A stretch of 34,816 nt of DNA from Halonotius sp046719765 (GTDB lineage Archaea; Halobacteriota; Halobacteria; Halobacteriales; Haloferacaceae), in assembly GCF_046719765.1 (NCBI RefSeq), contig NZ_JABEBY010000022.1, forward strand, positions 1-34,816, read 5' to 3'. The notes beneath the pieces were generated by a model. That model did no database searches. It was not told the origin of the DNA and was given only the letters and a program-made list of their open reading frames with translations. The position numbers and the translations under genes are program-made. Shown here one piece after another: positions 8,564-15,435 of this stretch (position 1 is the first letter of the stretch; every line of letters starts with the position of its first letter).

Positions 8564-9589
8564 CTATTTGAGGTAGTACATGTTGGGGTCGGTTCCCTCG
8601 TCTTCTTTCAGTTGGAACGCCCGATCCGAGTCGGCCATCTCGGCGACCTCACTGTCGGGATCGTCAAGATCGCCCATATTTCGAGCGTCACCAATGCAGG
8701 TCTCAACGCAGGCTGGCTCCTCGCCGCGCTCGAGCCGGTGGGTGCAGTAACTGCATTTCCGGACGTTGCCGATGGGTGATTTGTTCTCCTCGCGTTTGCC
8801 GCGATCGACGCCGTACTCGGGGCTGGTGATCTCGCCGGCCTCATCAACCTCGTCGTCGTAGCTCTCGCCGAAATCGAAATGCCGCGAGCCGTACGGGCAG
8901 GCGATCATACAGTACCGACAGCCGATACAGCGATCGTAGTCGATATTGACGACGCCGTCGTCCATCTTGTAGGTCGCCGAGACCGGACACACCTGCACGC
9001 AGGGTGGGTTCTCACACTGCATGCAGGGTTTGGGGACGTTCGTCCGGGTCGTATTGGGGAACTCACCGTGTTCTTCCTCCATCACGACGTTGTAGGAAAC
9101 GCCCGGTGGCGTCCGATTTTCCGCCTTGCAGGCGACCGTACAGGAGTCACAGCCCACACACTTCTGGAGGTCGATCACCATCCCCCACTTCTCGTCGCCC
9201 GCACCGATGCCACCCTCACCGTCGTCGGTTTGGGCCGTCTCGGCGGCGACCGAGTCAATCGAGCCAACGGTACACTGCAGTGACTCGGCGGTGTCCGTCG
9301 AGATAGTCTGGTCGCCAGCATCGACTGCCGGATTCGGCGTCTCACGATAGGCGTCACCGAACTCGGCGGCCGCAGCCGTGTCGTGTTTGGCCCAGTAGTC
9401 GTCGGCTGAGAGCTCCCCGCGTGAGACGCGCTTTGCGTCCTCGGCCATCTCGATCCCGAGGTCGGTGTCGGCGTCAACCTTAGCGAGCTCCTCGCGTGGG
9501 TCGGGGGTCTCGGCGTCGACCATCGCATCAAGCTCCTCGCGGCCGACGTTTGGAACGCCCGGAAACACCTCACTATCCGCGCTACTCAT
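8564..9589 (-). CDS. Four-cluster [4Fe-4S] electron-transfer subunit (TtrB/PsrB/DmsB-like) with long N-terminal extension
   Basis: The 341-residue protein has sixteen ligand cysteines in four groups: 144/147/150/154, 189/192/197/201, 221/224/227/231 and 279/282/294/298, the full set for four [4Fe-4S] clusters linking the membrane subunit to the molybdenum subunit. CVGCDSCTVACKAEN and CIGCRYCMIACPYG are textbook. About 130 acidic residues precede the first cluster motif; this region has no Tat motif and may be the haloarchaeal 'ferredoxin N-terminal domain'. Without its own signal the protein probably hitchhikes across the membrane with the catalytic subunit. It is the first confident gene of the operon. 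Its ATG overlaps the end of a possible 21-codon frame (9582-9647). Confidence 0.9.
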   Translation of the reverse strand: MSSADSEVFPGVPNVGREELDAMVDAETPDPREELAKVDADTDLGIEMAEDAKRVSRGELSADDYWAKHDTAAAAEFGDAYRETPNPAVDAGDQTISTDTAESLQCTVGSIDSVAAETAQTDDGEGGIGAGDEKWGMVIDLQKCVGCDSCTVACKAENRTPPGVSYNVVMEEEHGEFPNTTRTNVPKPCMQCENPPCVQVCPVSATYKMDDGVVNIDYDRCIGCRYCMIACPYGSRHFDFGESYDDEVDEAGEITSPEYGVDRGKREENKSPIGNVRKCSYCTHRLERGEEPACVETCIGDARNMGDLDDPDSEVAEMADSDRAFQLKEDEGTDPNMYYLK

Positions 9590-9647
9590 CGTTCCACCTC
9601 GTCGGTCGGCCCCAAATGAACCGTTTCAGTTCGTCGATCATACACAT
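9582..9647 (-). CDS. Possible 21-residue leader peptide overlapping the Fe-S subunit start
   Basis: An ATG at 9647 (or 9641) opens a frame of 21 (or 19) codons rich in basic and aromatic residues, containing ELKRFIWGRPTRW. It ends in TAG at 9582, eight bases inside the next gene, in the arrangement ATGAGTAG. The placement would allow translational coupling, or the ATG could be the 5' end of a leaderless operon message. There is no homology I recognise, and the frame may be chance. Confidence 0.3.
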   Translation of the reverse strand: MCMIDELKRFIWGRPTRWNDE

Positions 9648-9917
9648 AGATGTACGGCGACACCCGTTGTGAGAGTTGTACCAATACTGTTTGCCCCACC
9701 GAGAGCCGGCTGATAGCCCGATAATGGGGGTACCAATACTGTTTGGGACGCGGGTCAATCCCCGATTACAGGCGGTGTGTCGGTCGCGCCCACCAAGCGG
9801 GCGATGAGCACGGTTGTTTATCACGGATGACACGCAACGCCCGCATATGGACTGGTTGTACCGACAAACAGGCAGTGGGATCGGTCGAGAGACACAGAGG
9901 CAACCGGGAGGGCAGCG
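9590..9917. other. Divergent regulatory region between the reductase operon and its regulator
   Basis: This 328-bp region contains the possible leader frame, the two 16-bp repeats and, on the plus strand, a TATA-like GTTTATCAC near 9813-9822. GGGAGGG lies at 9906-9912, six bases before the regulator's ATG. No clear minus-strand TATA box stands between the repeats and 9647, consistent with an activator-dependent promoter. Confidence 0.5.
9678..9745. promoter_or_regulatory. Two direct repeats matching a Bat/HTH-10 activator-site pattern
   Basis: GTACCAATACTGTTTG occurs at 9678-9693 and again at 9730-9745, exactly 52 bp apart (about five helical turns, same face of DNA). The cores ACCAATACTGTTTGC and ACCAATACTGTTTGG fit the spacing of the Bat upstream activator consensus as I recall it, ACC-N7-TT-N-GG; the second copy fits fully. 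They lie 89 and 141 bp upstream of the Fe-S subunit ATG, between the reductase operon and the divergent HTH-10 regulator. Operator function is inferred. Confidence 0.6.
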
Positions 9918-11768
9918 ATGAACCTGATTCTGGTTGTCTCGGTCGCGCTGCGACTACTCGGGGCCGGCTACTCGTTGCTGTTGCTCTCGCGGAGCAACGA
10001 CCGGCGGTTTGGCTTTCTGACACTCATGTTGTCATTCATGGCGCTCCGCCAGTTGTTGACAATGCAAACCGGTCGAACCGGCGTTGAGGAGCTTCCCGGA
10101 TTGGTTGTGAGCGTCCTCGCGGTGCTGACTGTCTACTACCTCTCAACATATGTCGACGAGGAAACGACGATCAAACGAGAGCTGCAGCAGGCCAACGATC
10201 GCCTTCGGCGGTTTCGAAAGGCGATCGAACACGCCGGACACGCGATCTTCTTCACTGACCCCGACGGGACGATCGAGTACGCCAATCCGGCTGTTGAGTC
10301 GGTCACGGGGTATACGCCCGATGAGGTGATCGGCGAGAACCCCCGACTCTGGCAGTCTGACGAGCACGATGAGGCCTTCTATGCGGAGTTGTGGACACAG
10401 ATCTCTTCCGGGGAGGTGTGGGATGGTGAGCTCACCAACCGACGAAAATCCGGCGAGCGGTGTTGGGCCGATACCACGATCGCTCCCATCACCGATGATG
10501 AGGGAACGATCGAGCACTATGTTGCCGTTGAGCGAGACATCACAGACCGAAAACAGCGGGAGGTTCGGATCGCCGAACAGAACGACCGGTTAGAACTGCT
10601 AAACACCACGAACGAACTGTTACGTGACATTAATCGGGAGATCTTCTCAGCGGCAACGCGCGAAGAGATCGAACACGCCGTCTGTGAGCAGTTTGTTGAC
10701 GGAGACCGATTTACTGCGGCATGGATCGCCGACCGAGGGGTTGTCGATGGAACAGTCTCACCGCGGGCGTGGGCCGGAACCGACAAAACCACACTGGCGG
10801 ATCATATCGAAGCCCTGTGTACACCATCGTCGACACCGGTGGACGAGGCCCTCGAAACCGAGACAGCAGTTGTCGCGCCGGTCGCACACCACTCCGAGAC
10901 CACCGCTGTCGAAACGCATGCGATCGTCGTCCCGTTGGTCTACCACGACGCCGAGTATGGCGTGCTCGTCATCGAAACAGCCGACGCCGAAACGGCTGAG
11001 CTGCTGCCGGCCCAACTCTTCGTCGAACTCGGTCAGACTGTTGCCGACGCGATCAACGCTGCGGAGCAAAAACAGACACTGACCTCGGACACAATGACCG
11101 AGCTTACCTTTCGGCTGAGCGAAGTTACCGAGCCGCTGGCGACCCTTGCGGCACAGCTAGATTGTACCGTCGAGGTGGAGCATATCGCTGCCGACGCCGA
11201 CGGGCAACGACGCCAGTATATCGCGGTCACCGGGGCGACACCTGAAGCGGTCAGTGAGTACGCGGATGAGGCGACCCACATTGAGACGATCCAACACGTC
11301 TGTACGAACGATGACTGTCATCTGTTTTGGCTGGTCGACGACGGTGCGGCGATCGTCGCCACGCTGGCGCAGTATGGCGCGAGCATTGAGTCGCTGTCGA
11401 TCACCGGCACGAGTGGCCAGTTGGTCGCACAGCTTGCCAGTTCAAACGATATTCGAAGTTTCGTTGACGCGCTGCAGTCGACATACAGTGGGGTAACACT
11501 GGTGGCGAAGATCGAGCGCGAACGGGATATTCAGACGGAGGCTGAGTTCCGAACACAGCTCGAATCAGCATTGACTGATCGCCAACGTGAAGCCGCACAA
11601 ACGGCCTACTTTGCGGGATACTTCGAGTGGCCGCGAACCAATAGCGGTGAGGAGGTCGCCGAGATGATGGACATCACCCAGACCACATTCACACAGCATC
11701 TGCGGGCGGCAGAACACAAACTGTTCGAACGCCTCTTCAGCGAGACGGTGACATCCGCCCCCGGCTGA
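9918..11768 (+). CDS. Membrane-anchored PAS-GAF regulator with BAT-type HTH-10 domain
   Basis: A 616-residue bacterio-opsin-activator (BAT) family regulator. Three hydrophobic segments (about 1-24, 31-50 and 60-79) anchor it in the membrane. A coiled linker leads to a PAS domain (about 97-215; FFTDPDGTIEYANPAVE and VERDITDRK) and a GAF domain (about 230-390). Then comes the BAT linker and a C-terminal HTH-10 helix-turn-helix, recognisable by LTDRQREAAQTAYFAGYFEWPR and DITQTTFTQHLRAAEHKL. The family activates promoters such as bop and the dms operon (DmsR) in Halobacterium. Divergent placement and the paired repeats argue that it senses redox, oxygen or electron acceptor and activates the neighbouring reductase operon. 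No conserved haem or Cys ligand is obvious in the PAS domain. A good ribosome-binding site supports the start. Confidence 0.88.
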   Translation: MNLILVVSVALRLLGAGYSLLLLSRSNDRRFGFLTLMLSFMALRQLLTMQTGRTGVEELPGLVVSVLAVLTVYYLSTYVDEETTIKRELQQANDRLRRFRKAIEHAGHAIFFTDPDGTIEYANPAVESVTGYTPDEVIGENPRLWQSDEHDEAFYAELWTQISSGEVWDGELTNRRKSGERCWADTTIAPITDDEGTIEHYVAVERDITDRKQREVRIAEQNDRLELLNTTNELLRDINREIFSAATREEIEHAVCEQFVDGDRFTAAWIADRGVVDGTVSPRAWAGTDKTTLADHIEALCTPSSTPVDEALETETAVVAPVAHHSETTAVETHAIVVPLVYHDAEYGVLVIETADAETAELLPAQLFVELGQTVADAINAAEQKQTLTSDTMTELTFRLSEVTEPLATLAAQLDCTVEVEHIAADADGQRRQYIAVTGATPEAVSEYADEATHIETIQHVCTNDDCHLFWLVDDGAAIVATLAQYGASIESLSITGTSGQLVAQLASSNDIRSFVDALQSTYSGVTLVAKIERERDIQTEAEFRTQLESALTDRQREAAQTAYFAGYFEWPRTNSGEEVAEMMDITQTTFTQHLRAAEHKLFERLFSETVTSAPG

Positions 11769-11994
11769 CCACGGGTAACTGCCGAGCGTGGGTCGTCGTG
11801 GATGGGGGTGTGAAACGCTGTTTCTGGGTCGGGATCCTGTGTCCGGCCGGTTATTAATTGGGCTGTCACAGACTGCCCCTCACGAGGAGGCCACGGAGAA
11901 CCCGATGCTGGCCGGTGGCATACTGGCGGTGCTGATGGTTGGCAGACTCGATCCCGGTGGCGTGGTGGAGCGACAGTTTCGGGCAAGGCCTGGA
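11769..11994. other. Intergenic stretch with an isolated TATA-like box
   Basis: TTATTAAT lies near 11850-11857. About 47 bases further, on the plus strand, an ATG follows a GAGGAGG-like sequence and would start a frame opening with a short hydrophobic segment (MLAGGILAVLMVG), but that frame runs antisense into the zinc-ribbon gene and its codon usage is poor. I do not call it a gene; a small RNA is possible. Confidence 0.25.
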
Positions 11995-12138
11995 TCAGGT
12001 AAAATACGCTATCGCCTGTCGCTCCGATGCAAGCGTCTCAAACTGCTCGCTCTCACAGCGATCACAGGTCGGGGGCTCGGCGACATCTGCATAGACCGTC
12101 TCACAGCCGGTACACGAGAAGAATTGCAGACAGAGCAT
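11995..12138 (-). CDS. 47-residue zinc-ribbon microprotein
   Basis: A very small protein starting at the ATG at 12138. It has two CxxC pairs (CTGC at 9-12 and CDRC at 26-29) separated by an acidic linker with VYADVAEPP, a typical one-zinc ribbon. Haloarchaea encode many such proteins of under 70 residues, most of unknown role, often in nucleic-acid or protein contacts. A longer frame upstream is in the wrong composition and I reject it. The gene stands alone between two plus-strand genes, so it is probably transcribed by itself. Confidence 0.65.
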   Translation of the reverse strand: MLCLQFFSCTGCETVYADVAEPPTCDRCESEQFETLASERQAIAYFT

Positions 12139-12256
12139 ACCACATGTTAGCGGCGATGAGCAATAACGACAGCGGTCAGCCGAAATCGAGAGGCTGGACA
12201 CACGCTGCGGCCCCACCCGCCCGGAGTGTTTTGGCGTTGCGCGTCCAAGGGGGCGT

Positions 12257-12976
12257 ATGGCGCAGACAGCCGTGATCGCTGGTGTCGGGCCGGGACTGGG
12301 TGCATCGGTCGCACGAACCTTCGCAGCCAATGGGTGTACTGTCGCGCTGTTCGCCCGGAGCGCGGAGTATATCGAAACACTCGCTGACGACCTGCCAGAT
12401 CCCGGTGAGGGACTGGCCGTCCCAACTGATCTACAGGACGTTGCGGCCATCGAATCTGGATTCGAGACGGTCAGAGACGCCTTCGGACGCGTGGATATCC
12501 TCGTCAACCACGCCAGTGCCGCCGCCTGGAAGGGCCTCGCCGACATCTCACTGGACGAGTTCGAAACCGCCTGGGAGGTCACCGCCCGTGGCGCGTTCGT
12601 CTGCTCGCGGGAGGCCGTCGAGGACATGCGTGAGACCGGCGGTGGGACGATCATCTTCACCGGTGCGACATCGGCCGTTCGAAGTCTCGGTGGAACGATC
12701 GGATTCACCGCGGCGAAGTTCGCAGCCCGCGGGCTGGCGATGGATATCGCCCAGGAGTTCGGCTCCGAAGGAGTGCACGTTGCCCACGTCGTCCTTGACG
12801 GCCAGATCGATACCCCCGATTTGCGGGCGCGTGATCCCGAGCGGGATGCTGATACACTACTGGATCCCGAGTCGATCGCAGAGACCTACTGGCATCTCGT
12901 CGACCAGGACGATCACAGTACCCAGCCCTTCGAGGTACATATCACGAACGGCCCACAGAAGACGGAGTTCATGTAG
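12257..12976 (+). CDS. Short-chain dehydrogenase/reductase-like protein with FxxxK in place of YxxxK
   Basis: A 239-residue Rossmann-fold SDR. The nucleotide loop GVGPGLG lies at 9-15, NHAS at 84-87 corresponds to the NNAG motif, and TGATSA at about 135-140 carries the catalytic Ser region. The active-site tetrad position usually held by Tyr is Phe150 (FTAAK, Lys154 kept). HVVLDGQIDTP late in the chain is typical of an SDR subgroup with HVVIDGxID that, from memory, also carries Phe here, so this may be a family trait rather than a lesion. Substrate unknown. Preceded by a purine-rich AAGGGGG and no clear TATA box. Confidence 0.85.
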   Translation: MAQTAVIAGVGPGLGASVARTFAANGCTVALFARSAEYIETLADDLPDPGEGLAVPTDLQDVAAIESGFETVRDAFGRVDILVNHASAAAWKGLADISLDEFETAWEVTARGAFVCSREAVEDMRETGGGTIIFTGATSAVRSLGGTIGFTAAKFAARGLAMDIAQEFGSEGVHVAHVVLDGQIDTPDLRARDPERDADTLLDPESIAETYWHLVDQDDHSTQPFEVHITNGPQKTEFM

Positions 12977-13010
12977 GGGTTCGAGGCCAGCAACGACGCG
13001 GGAGCAAGTG

Positions 13011-13901
13011 TTAGGTATTCACCGTGGCGAGTTCGGTGTTAGCCAGCATCTTTCCCTTCTGTGTCAGTCCCACGCCGTCGTCGGGATGGGTAACTAATCC
13101 ATGCTCTAATGCGTCCTCATAGATCGACTCGAATTCGCTCGTGTTTCCATCGGTGAGTGCCTGCATGGTCTGTTTCAGATTCTGCGTGGTGTAGTAGCCG
13201 ATGACCAGTTGGGTTTCGGCTTCGCTCACATCCGTCGCATCGATCTCCGCTTCGAGTTCGGCGTACTCCGTCCGAAGATACCGGTTGAACAGATGTTGCA
13301 GCCGCGGCTCGATGAGGCTCAGGTAGCTGGTGATCCGTGTTTGGGATTTCATGTAATCGACCTTGATCGCATCTCGTTTCGACTCACCGATGGTTCGTTT
13401 GCCGGATTTGATGTTCACGATCTCGCCAAGGGCGATCGGTTTCGATGGTGCTGCATCCCGCTCAAAGACCACGCGCTCGGGTTCGATTGCGACCTCGACC
13501 CGCTCTGTGTCTGCGTCAGTCTGTTGGCCACCCCGCTGGGCCGCCAGTTCAACCAGCCCATCGGCCCCGTTGATGATCTCCGCAAACAGGTGATACTCAA
13601 AGATGTCGGCGTGCTCCGGATCGTACTCCAGAAAACAGATCCGGGGGTTTCCGCCGGGGGTGAATTTGATCCCGAATACCCGGTCAAGGTCGTCGCTGAG
13701 TTTCTCTGGCGGGGAGCCGACGGTGAGATCCCGCACGTCATCGAGAGAGATATCCAGTGCTTGACTGCCGGCCCGAAGCGAGATGCCGTCGCTGTCGATC
13801 TCACAGACGCCGTTCTGGACATCCGACCGCCTGATGGCGTTGGAGTAAAATCGTGTCTGAAAGCTGGCTGTGAAATCGGTGGAGTTGCCGACGGCACTCA
13901 T
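13011..13901 (-). CDS. CheF-like archaeal taxis protein (DUF439)
   Basis: A 296-residue protein resembling the haloarchaeal CheF family (DUF439), which links CheY, CheC and the archaellum motor. Most of the protein is a pair of PH-like beta domains: LDISLDDVRDLTVG, GIKFTPGGNPRICFLEY and VVFERDAAPSKPIALGEI. It is followed by a helical C-terminus with SEAETQLVIGYYTTQNLKQTMQAL and a winged-helix-like end (GLVTHPDDGVGLTQKGK). I place the start at 13901 rather than at the upstream 13955 because a strong TATA box lies just before it and between the two starts. No che, fla/arl or receptor genes are adjacent, so it may be an orphan copy. Assignment is by pattern, moderately sure. Confidence 0.65.
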   Translation of the reverse strand: MSAVGNSTDFTASFQTRFYSNAIRRSDVQNGVCEIDSDGISLRAGSQALDISLDDVRDLTVGSPPEKLSDDLDRVFGIKFTPGGNPRICFLEYDPEHADIFEYHLFAEIINGADGLVELAAQRGGQQTDADTERVEVAIEPERVVFERDAAPSKPIALGEIVNIKSGKRTIGESKRDAIKVDYMKSQTRITSYLSLIEPRLQHLFNRYLRTEYAELEAEIDATDVSEAETQLVIGYYTTQNLKQTMQALTDGNTSEFESIYEDALEHGLVTHPDDGVGLTQKGKMLANTELATVNT

Positions 13902-13935
13902 CTCCCTGTCGTAACGGGTGATACGCCCTGCTATC

Positions 13936-13945
13936 GTATATATCC
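13936..13945 (-). promoter_or_regulatory. TATA box of the CheF-like gene
   Basis: GGATATATAC on the minus strand lies 35-44 bases upstream of the ATG at 13901. This gives a predicted 10-20-base leader and excludes the upstream in-frame start. Confidence 0.55.
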
Positions 13946-14051
13946 CCGTTATCACGCCTGTGTCGACGACGGACCATCCGCACTGGTGCTCGCCGGAGCG
14001 ATGTCGGCACAGCGTCGCCGGAGATGAAACGCATCGACAATCAGCACACGA

Positions 14052-14060
14052 CAGTTATAC
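14052..14060 (+). promoter_or_regulatory. TATA-like box of the thioredoxin gene
   Basis: CAGTTATAC lies 23-31 bases before the ATG at 14083, correct spacing for a leaderless message. This favours 14083 over the ATG at 14074. Confidence 0.4.
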
Positions 14061-14082
14061 GCTCACACGTTGTATGGAGGGT

Positions 14083-14442
14083 ATGTCCGAGTCCGCTGAC
14101 GGAGACCCCCCGCCGAAACCGCCGGTTACCCGACTCACGAGTGCGGCCGAACTCGATGCGTTCATCGCGGAGCCGAGCGTCGCACTCGTGGAGTTTTACA
14201 CCGACGGCTGTGGCATCTGTCAGAGCATGGAGCCCGTTGTCAGCAATCTTGCCCGGGAGGTTTCGATCCCGATCGGTACGGTTAATCCGCGCGACGATCC
14301 GCCGCTTATCGACCGCTTTGAGGTGCGGAGTGTGCCACTCTTTGTGCTCTTTGTCGACGGTGAGCCGACCGCAAGACGCGCCGAGGGGTTCATCAGCGGC
14401 GACGACCTCACCGACTGGATCGAATCCCACCAGAACTCATAA
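14083..14442 (+). CDS. Thioredoxin-fold disulfide oxidoreductase (CGIC active site)
   Basis: A 119-residue thioredoxin-family protein. After a short acidic and Pro-rich tail, LVEFYTDGCGICQSMEP holds the redox pair Cys43/Cys46 at the start of helix 2, with CGIC instead of the common CGPC. RSVPLFVLFVDG supplies the cis-Pro strand and FISGDDLTDWIE the last helix. No signal peptide, so it acts in the cytosol as a protein disulfide reductant. Haloarchaea often carry several such thioredoxins; the partner is unknown. Convergent with the DUF457 gene downstream. Confidence 0.88.
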   Translation: MSESADGDPPPKPPVTRLTSAAELDAFIAEPSVALVEFYTDGCGICQSMEPVVSNLAREVSIPIGTVNPRDDPPLIDRFEVRSVPLFVLFVDGEPTARRAEGFISGDDLTDWIESHQNS

Positions 14443-14466
14443 CACTGTGTCGCAGGCGACGCTTCC

Positions 14467-14952
14467 TCAGCCGAGTCCGACGGCAACAACCGGCCACACG
14501 CCGGTCACAGCGATCCCAAGGACAAACAAGCCGTAGTTTGCAAGCGTGTTGTCCGCCCGCGTCACCGACAGCGAATAGTGCTGTGGCAACGGCCACAACA
14601 AGGGAACGCCGGCAGGTGTGAGTGCGTCGCCGACGAGATGGGCACCGACAACGAGGACGCCGAGCAGAACGCCAAAGACACTGAGACCCATCCCGGCAAC
14701 GCTGAACGCACCCGCAAGGGCGGTTCCGACCGCGCCAAACAGGCCGGCAATGAGAGCCGCAAACAACAGCGGGTGGGTGATCCCGCGGTGCTCGATCACC
14801 GGAAGGCGGTGGTCGACATCCGGCAGCATGGCGAGCCAGCACATCACCGCCCCCGTCAACAGCGCGGCTTCGGGGGCACCGACGGTCACAAGCCAGTACC
14901 CCACCGGCGCAAACACAAGCAGCGAGACGCCGAGATGGCCCTTGCGGTACAT
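14467..14952 (-). CDS. DUF457/YdjM-family membrane protein (putative metal-dependent hydrolase)
   Basis: A 161-residue membrane protein with about four hydrophobic segments. MLPDVDH near residue 42 and HRGITHP near 55 are the conserved acidic/His motifs of the YdjM/DUF457 family, thought to bind metal; a further His-Asp pair sits in GAHLVGDALTPAGVPLLWPL. The family includes LexA-regulated inner-membrane YdjM and is annotated as metal-dependent hydrolase without proven substrate. I start at MYRKGHLG (14952), where family proteins begin, rather than eight codons upstream. Confidence 0.85.
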   Translation of the reverse strand: MYRKGHLGVSLLVFAPVGYWLVTVGAPEAALLTGAVMCWLAMLPDVDHRLPVIEHRGITHPLLFAALIAGLFGAVGTALAGAFSVAGMGLSVFGVLLGVLVVGAHLVGDALTPAGVPLLWPLPQHYSLSVTRADNTLANYGLFVLGIAVTGVWPVVAVGLG

Positions 14953-15018
14953 ACGCCACCGCCGCCGAGCAGCCACAAAAGCGGTTCGACTCCCACCAAC
15001 CGGATCAGATCGCCGCCA

Positions 15019-15363
15019 TCAGTTCCCGCGTTGTCGACGAACAGCCCACTCCTCCTTCGAGACAACGTACAGACGCACCTCGGTGGTAAGCCCCTGCGCA
15101 TCGGCATCGACAATCGAGTAGTGCACCGCGCGGTCGACGACGCGGAAACTCATATCCTGTTCGCCGCGGGGACGCGTGGTATTGGCGTCGTCGGTGAACT
15201 GGAAGTTATGGAGACTGACGAGGTCGCCGACGGCGGGAATCGGCGGCGAACAGCCGGAGACGGCACCGATCTCCTGTTCGGTATCCTCATCAAGCAGGAT
15301 GATCTCTGTCTGCTCGGACTGCGGTTGATCGTCCGGGACATCCAGGGACGCATTGCTGGCCAT
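15019..15363 (-). CDS. Hypothetical haloarchaeal protein, 114 residues
   Basis: Soluble acidic protein without recognised domain. The N-terminal 25 residues look disordered; the rest is predicted beta-rich (EIILLDED, VGDLVSLHNFQF, MSFRVVDRAVHYSIVD, TEVRLYVVSKEEW), suggesting a small beta barrel. One Cys. A TATA-like TTTAATA at 15387-15393 lies 24-30 bases before the ATG, supporting a real leaderless gene. Confidence 0.65.
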   Translation of the reverse strand: MASNASLDVPDDQPQSEQTEIILLDEDTEQEIGAVSGCSPPIPAVGDLVSLHNFQFTDDANTTRPRGEQDMSFRVVDRAVHYSIVDADAQGLTTEVRLYVVSKEEWAVRRQRGN

Positions 15364-15386
15364 ACATTATAACGAATTAACATTAG

Positions 15387-15393
15387 TATTAAA
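15387..15393 (-). promoter_or_regulatory. TATA-like box of the 15019-15363 gene
   Basis: TTTAATA on the minus strand at -24 to -30 from the ATG at 15363, in an AT-rich island (15361-15395) within GC-rich surroundings. Confidence 0.45.
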
Positions 15394-15435
15394 CTGTCGG
15401 CTGCGACCAACTCGCCCCGGGAAACTCACCCCACC

